NCBI GenBank assembly: GCA_036874045.1
Contig: JAZBRI010000003.1
Location: 756,501-820,500 of the forward strand
DNA: 64,000 bases
Direction of reading: 5' to 3'
Origin: Cymodocea nodosa
Lineage: Eukaryota > Streptophyta > Magnoliopsida > Alismatales > Cymodoceaceae
The stretch's first letter is position 1. The number at the start of each line of letters is the position of its first letter. Below the pieces are notes generated by a model, which saw nothing but the letters and a program-made list of their open reading frames with translations, ran no database searches and was not told the DNA's origin. The translations under genes were made by a program, and so were the position numbers. Below are positions 39,101-51,100 of this stretch, piece after piece.

Positions 39101-42100
39101 TCTCCTAAGTGTTGAGAATTGATCCTTTCAGCTTGCTGCTTGCTGCTTGCTGGAATTTCATCCCAGCTAACTGATCTCACGTAGGAAAAGATAGCTCCAG
39201 CTAGTTCAAGTTCTATTCTAATCCATAAATCAACCTCATGTCATCCCAATCAAAAGGAAGCTATTCTATCAAAGACAAAAAGTTTTGTTCGCTTATACAG
39301 AAGTAGAGTTAGCTCGTTCCACCTTGTAAATTGACTTCAGAATGTCATCGAAATAAAATGAGAGAATTTGCACTTTACTGACTTAAAGGAGAAGACAGCA
39401 TACACTAAGAATGACACCATAAAAGAATACTTTGAATCATGGAGAGGAGGCCAATTTCCCAAACTTTTGTTAGTTATTTGGCAGTAATAGCTTTAATATG
39501 GGGCTTGGGCTAAGATCCCACTAATATTCACATCTCTAAATGTTGGCATGATGAAGCTACTGACTAGTACCCAAACTTTATTTTTGTATTTATTATCAAG
39601 AAAATGGATATCCATATATTCTCAGTCATTAGGGTTATCATATTATTCTATGTACATGTAATCGTCACTGGTGAATAATGAATGATCCTCTTTTCCCTCT
39701 CTTAACAGAAGCAAACACTGATTCCATCAGGCTCAGGCAACAAACATCTCAAGAGGGCCTTTTAATTTCGGCAGAAGTAAAAGTGTGATAAGTCCCTCCA
39801 TCCTCCAATTGCAACCTCAATATTTTAGTGTTCACTTGGTCTATAGCTCCTATGTCTATGGGAGGGTTTTCCACGTAGAAATCAGCTATATCCTCATCTG
39901 TATACCACTAACTCCTGTCCAATTTTGTTCTTTCTAATGCAATTGTTTCTCTTTTATTAGTGCACTTGTGGAAAAAGTAGTGTTGTTGTCCCACACATTT
40001 AGTCACAATTCTCTGGAATGTTGTTGCTCAGCAATGTCTTATAAAAGAAACCTCATCTCTGCCTTGAGCTGTCACCTTCTTTTTGAAGTTCAATAACTGG
40101 CAATCATCCTCCTTGTCTGGGCTTTGCATTGTTTTGAGGAGCGATTGCTTATGAAGAACCTTTCTCCTCTTGTAGTCATTCTTCCATTTGATCATTGCAA
40201 CTTTGACTTCCTGAGCTTCAAATCCATCAATTTAGATACAGACTGATCTGCTCCTTCCACAGAGCCTTGACCATGCTGTACTATCTTACATCCTTGAGCA
40301 ATTGGTCTTCCAGACCAGATGGATTATTTAAATGGTCCTCAAAAGTGTCAATCAGCAATGTCATGTGATCTGAACAAGCCTTGGCCAAGCCTCTGACTTT
40401 TAACAATCACCAGGTCAAGCTTCCAATCCCTATCCACCAATAAACTATCTAGGTGGGATGTGGTATGAGAACTCTTTAGGTTAGACCAGGTGAAGTTAGT
40501 GTTTTCAATGGAGGAGATCAATCAACTTGAGGTTCTCAGTCTGGGTAGAAAACAACCTTGTAACCTCTGTGACAGTGTCTCCTCTGGACTCAATTTCCTA
40601 AGTATAGGATAACCTCTCCTCTTTTGTAACTAAGAGGCCCATATACAGATTTGAAAGGACGGATCCAACTCTTGGTGAAGTCCCCAAGCACAATTCAAGG
40701 GCATGACCAACACTTGGTTTATGTCAGTTAGCTCTGCTAAGCAAGAGCTTTTATAATTTTGCACCACTGGACCATATGCCATTGTACCCCAGAACATACC
40801 ATCCTTGGGCAATATCCATTGACTATACCAAGCACAATATATGAACATCAGAAAGTGGAGTTTTCCCTATAGCTGCCTTCCTGACCATCCACAGAGCCCT
40901 TGGTCTCACACCTGGCATGACCCAAAGGTGAGTCAGAAAATCTTATAATATAAACTTCCTCTACATTCAAATGTCAAAGAAGAGAGAGCAAGGCTGAATT
41001 AGAAGTAAATGAAAGCCATTTAAGAGGCAGTAAAATGTATCAAATCTTCATAAATGGCATTTTAGGGGCAAGCTGTAGTAGTCCTTTTTGTTATGAGAAA
41101 TGAGGGGCAGGTTTGGATCTCTGAAGTTTCTTCGTAGGCTTTTCTGTACAAAGTCAAGTGCTTTTCAGGTGCATTATCATCACCTGTACATCTTTTTATC
41201 CTACCGCTGATATTCCATGACCATGTGTCTGGTTGTCACAAGTTGTATTTGATTGTTGACAACTTGTGCAGCACTAGCCTTTGAGCTAAATCCGAATGAG
41301 GGTCTTACACTAGCCATGATTCCTTTGTCAAAAAAATCAACATTCAACTTTTCCTACCATTGATCATCTTTATATATCTGCTCATTGATTCTTCAAGCAT
41401 AGAATGATTTTTGGGTAGATATACAACAATAACGATCAATGCCTTGATTACGCTATGTGGGTAAGCCATATGAATCATTTTCTTCCATTAATTTTATCAA
41501 GTACTAAATGTTTCATTAAATTATATAAATTTAAATCTTTTTTCACTATTTTTAGCTAATTAGTTTTTGATCTTCCTTTTCCTTTTGTATATAATTTCAC
41601 TTACATTAGTTAAATATCCTTCCTTAAAAGTACATCTATAGAACTTCTATAGATATGGTCCAACCATCTAAAGATAGTTTTTCTTATTTTATCCTCTATT
41701 GGTGCAACTCCCACTCTAGTTCTTAATAATTTTTTTTTTAACTTATCTTTTACTGTATTACCACTCATCCATTTTGACATTCACTTTTGATTCTTGGCTA
41801 GATGTATATAAATAAAAATTTCACTCATCTTTATGTTTGTTTTCTGAAAATAGGATGAAGATCCCTTACTTGGAGTTGTCCTGAAGTCATCTTCAGCCAT
41901 GACTAAACAATATATTGTTTTGGCATTGACAACTAATACAGCAGCATCTTCAGAAAATTCTACAGAATCGCTAACTAAATTGCATGGGAAACATGTTGGA
42001 AAATTTCCAGGAGGCTATTTTGTTCCTCCAAAAGGAAAGCGTGACAATGATGAGTATTATACATCGTCAGCTCCTCGAAAAGGATCAGGTGTTGTAAAGA

Positions 42101-45100
42101 TAAAATTACCTTATCATGGTACTGCTGCTGGAACTAATTATGAAGTTGTAGGCATTGAGGTTAAAGATATTTTGAGCATTTGTGATTGCAAGATAAACAA
42201 AATTGACCAAGTTGGGCTTCTTGAGGAACCCAGCAATGCTGCTTACTCAAAAACTATTCAACTGCTTTTAGAAAAGAAGCCTGAAGGAACTAAATATCCT
42301 CCTGCTCTGGATCCTTTAAAAGGTATTGTGTATGCTGACTTTTGTTACAAAGAAAGTAATTTCTCATTTATGCTTTTTTCTGAAAATGGAATTGGTTGAA
42401 TCTTATAATTGATAAGCACTTTCCCATATTTGCTTTATTTGAAAGCAGAATGGTCTAAATCTTATTAATCGATAGGTTGTTCTGGAAAATGGAAGATTGT
42501 GGTAGTCATTTCCCAAAAAAAGTAAAGAAAGGGAGAATGAGAATGCCAAGTTATCTATGAAAAGAATCCCCTCCCGGGGCTTTAATGGTCCCCAAGCCTG
42601 AAACAAGCCGTCCTCTGTACATGACTTATTTCTGGAAATACAATTATTCTTCTTCAACCAGATAAGCTAACAGACTGTGTGCACTAATAGCAGACCCTGT
42701 GCTTTGCCACATACTTCTTTTCTAGATACTTAAATTGTACTCCACCCTGTGTCATCCTTCTTGTGCTGCTACCGAAGAAAGATGAAAAAATATTCCTCCT
42801 TTTCACTATTTATGTTAATGTCTAATACAAGGTAGTTGCAATCAAATATTAAATACAAGATATCTTACTAATCCACTAGTAAAAATTGTGAACTCCCATC
42901 TCACAAATGATACTCTTGCCCACAGGATTTGTTAAGATATTTGCAACTTGATCCATGTTGGTTAACCAAATATTTGAACAAATAGGTTATCCTGATAATT
43001 TTTCGAAGTAGCTGTGGCCATGGCTCTCGGTATGCTTTTTTTTTTCTTCCCAGGCACCAAGAAGTCAGATAAACAGCATGTCCAATTGTTGATCTCCTTG
43101 TGATGAAACAACTTTCCCAATCTGAATCCACATAACACCTAAGGTCAAAGCATTGATATTTACTGAGCAAAATTCCTTGACCAGGTCTAATCAACTGTAG
43201 CGAAGCATTGTAATGCTCGTGATATGGAGTATTCATATGTTGACCCAAATGGTTCACTGCAAAGGCTATAGCTGGTCTTGTTATGGCCAAGTAAATGAGT
43301 TTTCCAACAAGCTTTCTATACTTGAATGGGTCTTTAGGCTTGTTCTCTTCTCTATATTCTTGTTGAAGATTTAGTTTTATTGCAAGTTTTATTGTTTTGC
43401 CTCCTATTAGTCCAACATCTTTGATAATATCTAAGATATATTTGCATTGTGAGAAATTTATTCCTTCTTTACATCTGGTAATTTCCATTCCTAGGAAATA
43501 TTTGAGCAGTCCCTAGTCATTGATATGGAATTTATTTTGAAGGGAATTTTTAATTTTTTTTATTTCTTGTTCATCACTTCCAGTTATTAATAAATCATCT
43601 AAATATACTAGAATGATGATGTATGTTCTCTTTTTTAAAAAATAATGAATAATCTGGTGTCTTAATGATACTTTGGAAAACTAATTTTTCAATGCTTTTT
43701 TTAATCCATATAATGATTTATTTAGCATGCAAACTTTATTTGTATACTTCCCTTGTTTATCATATCCTTGGGGTAAGGACATGCAAACATCTTCGTCTAG
43801 GTCTCCATGTAAAAATGTACTGGTGACATCCATTTGCTGCGTAGTCCACTTATATTTTACTACTACTACTAAGGTAGTTTTAGTAGTCATTTTTGTAACT
43901 AGTGCAAAGGTATCTTTCTATTTGAGTGTATCACTTTATAAACAATCTAGCCTTGTGTCTTCTATGGTACCATCCACATTGTATATAATTTTATACAGCC
44001 AATTGCATCCCATAGGTTTTTTTTCTCTTTGTTAGGTCAATGATAGTCCATGTGTTATTGTTCTTTAAAGCTTCTAATTCCTTTTTCATGGCTTGACACC
44101 ATTTTTTGTCACCACAGGCTTCCTCATAGGAATTGGTCTCTACTTCTTGTTCCATATAGGAAATATAGTTGCTGTGGTGTTGAGACAAATTGTTATAGGA
44201 TATCTATTTATGTAATGGGTGCTTTGTGCTAAAGTTAGTGTTTGAAAAATTTTTAGAAAAGGTTGGACAAATGAAGTCCTTGTATCTTATAAGTGGTCTA
44301 ATGTCTCATCTAGGTCTTCTATGCACGTTACTAGAGTTTGACTCATCAACAGCCACTTCTGTGGTTTTTTGTCTTTCTTGAAATTTGTCTTGGTTAATAC
44401 GGCTATTATGATCATTTATTATCATCATTATGGACATTCTCTAGTTGTCCATCTTGCTCTTCTCCATGCACAAGGGATCCTTATCGTGTTGGTTATTATC
44501 CAAATGTTTGCTGGATTCATTTTCACGGTAATTACTTAAATGAGGCAAATTTCAAATGTGAGACATTAGATGATCCAAATGTGATAGATGTTTACTCCTG
44601 CGTATTCTGTTCTGATTTAAAGGGAAAAACATTCTCAAAGAAATAGACATCTCTACTGATGAAAATTTTATTGGTATGTTGGTCGGGGATTTATATCCTT
44701 TTTGATCAATGAGATAATCAAGAAACACACATTTGTATACTCTATTGGCAAATTTCTTCATACGATTCAGACTGCTTGCATACAGCATAAACAGACAAAC
44801 ACCTTAAGGGAACTAAATTCTTGAGATTTTCTATATGATATGCTGTATGCTATTTTATATATGCTTGAAGATAGTGCTCTATTTATCAATTATACAGTTG
44901 CAAAACACACTCCTCCCAATATTTTCAGGGGCTTGATGGCAGAATTCGTATATAAGATCTTAAGCTTTTGCCCTTTTTTCTTGTAACCTCAAATGTGATT
45001 CCGTAATGAAAAAGAAGCAACATAAAGGGGCACACTTTAAGAGGTGACTTGCACTTCCAAACAATTTTTTCTCTGCCATTTTTTTAAAAGGACAGTGCAG

Positions 45101-48100
45101 TGGCACAAGGCTACAATGCACAAATGGTTGGTCACAGGTTTGAACCCACAACCACAAGAGGTAAGAGGCCTTTAAGGCCTCTTTTTCTGCCACCTAGGTT
45201 CCTAATGTTGTGTTCCTTACATGAGATTATTAGCAGTGCAACATCATAAAACTCCTTGATCCATCCGTGGTCCAGATTTTTTCATCTTTATTTGCTGATG
45301 GTGGATTTGCATTTGCATTTGTTAAGATCTATAGGAGGGGGGGTCATCCTTCCAGTTCTTGATCCTCCAAGTTCCCTAAAAGGTTCAAGAGTTGTCGAAC
45401 CACTTGCACAAGAGGGCTTGATTAAAACTTCTCAGCAAAGATCTCCAGAGGTGATTAAGTTGATTTTCAATGGGTTAAATTCTATGAGTAACTTAATTTG
45501 AAGCATTACATCTATGAAGTCCACAATGCATGATATAGCCTCCATGATATAAACACCTAAGGGGGAGCCAGGGAGGAATACAATTTGAGTGCATCATTTA
45601 TTTCACAAATGAAGACTTGGATTGGCATTCCCCCATGAAGACATGTTGGCGATATTGCTCCCCCATGTGTGATGTAATGTCCTTCATTGAGAGCCCTTGT
45701 AATAGTTGGAATCCACTTGTTTGGGCTTCCAACCCACTTGAACAAAGTATACAACTTCAATAGTGCTACTTTTGGTTGAAAGAATCATAACACTTCTACT
45801 TATGTTGGGTGAAGGGAAAGATCGATTGACCATCATGATCAATTTTCTAGTAGTTAAGCTGTTTATAATTACAACATTGTGTTTAGTGCATACTGTATCG
45901 CACATGAGGGTAGGTTGCATGTCTGACTAGCTCACCTATTGTGAACGTTACTTTGTTTGATGCAGGCTGAGGGGAAGGAGGCAATAGTCAAGAACAACTA
46001 TTAAGCATGATGGATGCCTTGTCCTAGTGCAATCAAACAAGGATGTATTTAGATAAAGATTGAGGACCTCATTCATTAATGAACAAGGTTCTTACTATTG
46101 TAAAGTTATGTTTGGTTTGAAGAATGTTGGAGGTATTTACCAATTTCTAGTCCATAAGATTGTCAAGAAGCAACTTGATCGGAATGTGGAAGCGTATATC
46201 AATGGCATGTTATAATGAGTCCAACAGAAGTTGTCCACCTAGTCAACCTTCACAAGACATTCAACCAATTGAGAAAGTAATAAGTCATGCTTAACCTAAA
46301 TGCATGTTCAGGGTCTAGATAGGCGAGTTCCATGAATATCTAATCACACACAAGGGGACAGGAGTCAATCCTGATGAGATCTAAGACATCTTACACGTGC
46401 CCAGTTACAACTATCAAGGAGCTTTAGAGGCAAGTTGTGGCAACCCTTATTTGGCCTACTAGAAATGATGTTTTCTGCTTTATCTAAGTGGTTGTTGACT
46501 GAAAACTTTATAGGGAAGAATCTGGCCACCAGAAACTGCTCTACTACATTAGTCAAACACTTAAAATGCTGTGTCGGCATCCATCAAGAAGTTGGCATTG
46601 ATGGTCATCACAGTTGTCTGAAGATTGTCAGACTTCCAAGCTCAGTTGTTCTTTATCTACACATAACAGTTGGTCTATAAGATTCCACAAGTCTGAGGCA
46701 TCAAGTTGGCTACTTAAATTGTTAGTTGAGTTGGAATGCTTCATTATCACCAGTTGGATGCAGTATTAAAGGATAGGCTATTGTTAACTTCATCATGGAG
46801 ATGTTGCCGTTAGCCAAACCTACCTACCTACCCAGGCCATGAAGGTTGCACATTGATGGACCAGTACACGGATGGCATACCGTGAAATTTATACTGAAAT
46901 GTTTTGAAGTGACATCCAGATTGAAGATAGATTACTATAAAAGCTCCATCATTGTTATTAGTGTATCAGACAAACTAGCAATCTGAGGTTTTCTATTGCA
47001 AAATTTAAATATTCACCAATCAAGTATTTGGGCTCTACTTATCTTATTAAAAAAAATCAAGGATGTCAGATTTGTGTTTCTTGGTGGATAAGGTGGACAG
47101 AAGGCTAGCTGAATGGAAATCAAAATGTTTGAACCTTGGGGAACATCCTTTTTATTCAAATCGGCTCTTGAAACATACCAGCAACTGAAGGGGGTGCTGT
47201 AAGAACTAGAAAATAGATGTTAGGGGTGGGCCGGCGGCTGTGGAGAGGCTTGGCGAGAGGTGTATAAACTGAAGAAGGCTGATGGTTTAGGCTTCGGCAT
47301 TTTGAGGATATGAACACAGCCCTTCTTGGAAAATGGTGATGGAGGTGGAATGCTAACAAGAATGCTTTTGTGCTGATATCAAGACAAATCAGACATTTGC
47401 TGCTTTCCAATGATTGTCAATCCCATTTCTGGAGGAGCATCTTGGAGATGCATCAGAATCTGGTTGGAAACAGCAACAATTTCGGGAAGAACAAATAGCT
47501 GAAAACAGGGGTCTTGGCTGAAATATGTCCAAGTATCTGAGCTGATGATACGTGAGAACAGTAGAGTACACCAGAATAGTGGAGAATAGTGAATATGCCC
47601 AAATATCTGAGCAAATGGTTCATATGGACTTCTAGCTAGTGTTTTTGAAAGTGATCAGTTTCTTTAGAGGCATTTCTAGAGAACTTCTATAAAGGTATTC
47701 TTGTTTTTCCTTATAAATACATGAAAGGGTAAAATTTAAGTTATTGGATGACTATAATTACATGATAAAATTTTCATTTCAATTAGATAAATATCAGTCG
47801 TTGTTCTAAAGTTTTAAAAAGTCCTCATTTTTTGTTATGTTTCAGTCATTGATTTTGTAATCAAAATAACTTAAAGAAGGTAACTTAGATTAAATTAAAA
47901 TTCTTAATACATAGTAGATTATATCTCAGATTTACTAATTATATAGTCAAATTAAAAAAATTAAAAATAATAACATAAGAGACATTTCTAGAGAAGTTCT
48001 CTAGGATGTAGTCATTAGGATTTGAATTCTAGTAAGGAATATGAAATCACACAACTTGGGCCAACATTAGGCATGATGCAATACTTGTAGCAGTTGACTA

Positions 48101-51100
48101 GATCCTTCTAGAGCTACGAAATTTAGCAAATCCTTAGGATAGAGAATACAAAGGTAGATGTACTTTCATGATCAGTGTTGGCATTCAGGGGACTGTACCA
48201 ACAATTGTGTTCAACATGATGGTGGATAGGAGTAGTAGGCAAATGCTTAAGATCAACATCATTGCCTAGCTGGCAGACTTCTTCTTTTTTTGTCAGGTTT
48301 TTTTTTTTTTTTTTTTTTAAAGGTCCTCCTTAGACACTCAAACAGCCTGATGAACACCAGAAATATCTTTAGAGGTGATAAAAGGTGAACCTTCATGGAC
48401 ACTCAAACAGCCTGGTATACATCAGGAGTATTCATGGAGGTGATAACATGTGAGTCTCAATGGACACTCAAATGGCCTAGTATACACCAGAAGTATCCAA
48501 GGCAGACTTGAGAACACCTATATGTGTGTATTTTCAAATAGGAGATGTTGGATGGCCGGATCAAGTTGAAGATCATCCATCAGGTGATGCATGGGCCATT
48601 ACTTCATCATTGCTATACAAAGATATAGAATATCATTCTCTCAGCCACCTCTCCAATGTGTGGACATGGGGAAGGATGATTGATCTTGAATAACATGAAG
48701 GAACTGGCAACCACTAGGGAGCTCACTCACTAGCTTTCAAGTTAATGAGACAAAGATACTATTGGCTAATGCTAAAGTAGGAGGTGGTTGAATATGTTTG
48801 AAGGTAGAATTGGTGTTTAATGTTTGCAAACTAGCCATAGGCCCTGTCAAATGATTTTGCCATGGTTTTATCACTCACCTCATTTGTCTAGTGGATATAG
48901 AGCAGTCTGTTCCTTTCCAAAGGTTTCCAACCAACTAACCTGGATGCTTGAATTGGATTAACTCATAAAGTAGGTGGAGGTTGAGCTGGTTGTGTAGGCA
49001 ACTGATCAGAAGTCAACAAGATTTCATTCTCAAGAATATCATTTGATGGTTTGGTATTCCCCTATCTTTGCTTTCACGTCAGTTGATGCCTCATCATTGC
49101 TCTTCGGTGGATAATGAAGTTGATAATGTCATCTTTACTAAAAAACCGATTTAGCCCCACATTTACAGATTTCCTAAACTAGCTCTTCTGTTTGTGCTCA
49201 TATCTAGTTTTATTTATTATCTTCGTGTCCCAGAATAGTTAGGTATATATACCTCCATTTGTTTATTCCAGTTGGCAGGATGTATTGTCAGTCTAGTTTC
49301 CATATATTTTATGCTGTTGCTACATGGATTATCATTTAGGGCATCAAGGTCAAGTTCTGTGAGGCCTGTCTCTTGGTTTCTTACTAATGGTACACTTAAT
49401 TTTTTTAATACTTTTATTTGATTTTCATTCTGCAAGATATGTTTGAGATGACGCAGGGCTAAAGTATATGGATGGCTGCTGCTGGTTAGGTTTCAACCTG
49501 GGGAAAGACACATGGTTGAGGTAGAAAAAACCAGCACGTCATTGTGTGTAGGTGGACACCATCCAAACACGGTCCTGTATCACATCCTATATTATTTCAT
49601 CATAATCATATGATTAAGTTGCATTTATTACTAATTTAAATTTCCTCATCAATGTTTTTTTGGGCTTAGATGTGCTTTCGGAATATTTATTTAGCTCAAG
49701 ATTAGAACATTATAAAAATGACAAAAGATTAGAACATAATGTGATATTGCCGTTTCTGTTTTCCTCATCAAAGTCATGGTGGCTGACGGTTTTGCTTTAC
49801 TTTTCAGATCTAAAGTTGAACAACATGGCCCTAGTAGAGAATTATAAATGCTATAACGCTTTATTACATAAGATGGCACAAAACAAATGCCATGGATGCA
49901 CAAAATTGAAGGAACACATGGCAATGATGACGGAACAAAAGAGACGAAAAGAAGAAGTCAATGCTCTCAAATTTCAGTTGTCTGATGAAGCACTTCAAAA
50001 GATGCCAGACTTTCAGGGCCGAGTATGTTTAGGGACGTTATGTACTGTTTCATATCTCATTGTGTTTTGTCTAAACCTGATACTGAGCTTCTTATTCAAT
50101 TCATATCTTTTATATTACAGATCGATGTGCTCAAGGAAATTGGCTGTATTGATTATGATCATGTTGTGCAAATTAAGGGCCGTGTAGCTTGTGAGATGAA
50201 CTCCGGGGAGGAGTTGATATGCACAGAGTGCTTGTTTGATAACCAGTTAGAGGACCTTGAACCAGAAGAAGCTGTAGCTCTTATGTCAGCTTTTGTTTTT
50301 CAGCAAAAGGATACGTCTAAACCAAATTTAACTCCTAAGCTCTCCAATGCAAAGAACAGGTAAAGAATCTTACTGTCATATGCGGTTCCTTAACGGACAT
50401 CACCAAGACTGATTCCTTTTAAGGCCGGCCTTGTAGTCACCAATGGTTATGCAACGAGGTGGCCACATTCCACATATATCATGTAGACCAATAATGCTTT
50501 CCCTCTTTTGAATATTTCACCACCGTTAAGTGTCCAGTTAAAAATTCATAAATCACACTACTAATGCTATATGTGATAATTCTAAAATTTTAATGGTATT
50601 TGTACAATATCGTTGAACATGGATATTACCCTGTAACGAAATATAGGCCACGTATGTATTAAGTATAATTTTTGACACTACTGATAAGCTACTTGCACGC
50701 TATCTTGTCGTCTGCCTGCATTAGGTTGTACGACACTGCAATAAGACTTGGACTGCTCCAAGCACAACACAAGGTAGCCGTTGATCCCGAGGAATATGTC
50801 CAAACCAATCTGAAGTTTGGTCTTGTTGAAGTTGTATACGAATGGGCCAAGGTCGTACTTTTGATGGAAATTATACTATTTTTGAGTGCCCTGCATCTTA
50901 ATTAAACTCTTTTTTTCTTGGGATATATGGTCAGGGAACTCCTTTTGCTGAAATTTGCGAGCTCACAGATGTGCCAGAGGGTCTAATTGTTAGGACCATT
51001 GTCCGATTAGATGAAACATGCCGTGAGTTCAAAAATGCTGCATCAATAATGGGGAACTCAGCACTTCATAAAAAGATGGAAATAGCTTCTAATGCTATTA

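Larger units (their letters stand above)
39074..41853 (+). other. SKI2 intron 18
   Basis: 2.8 kb. It holds a (TGCTTGC)n-like run near 39131-39152, an antisense L1 endonuclease remnant (about 39980-40900) and an antisense RTE fragment (about 41415-41745). Confidence 0.7.
42323..49807 (+). other. SKI2 intron 19 (7.5 kb), retroelement graveyard
   Basis: The longest intron of the gene. It splits the codon for the Asp of DPLK-D-LKLNN. From 5' to 3' it holds an antisense Copia remnant, a sense Gypsy reverse transcriptase fragment, an L1 fragment, a MITE-like element, a poly-T run and a 65-bp minisatellite. 48510-49660 is unassigned. Confidence 0.75.
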
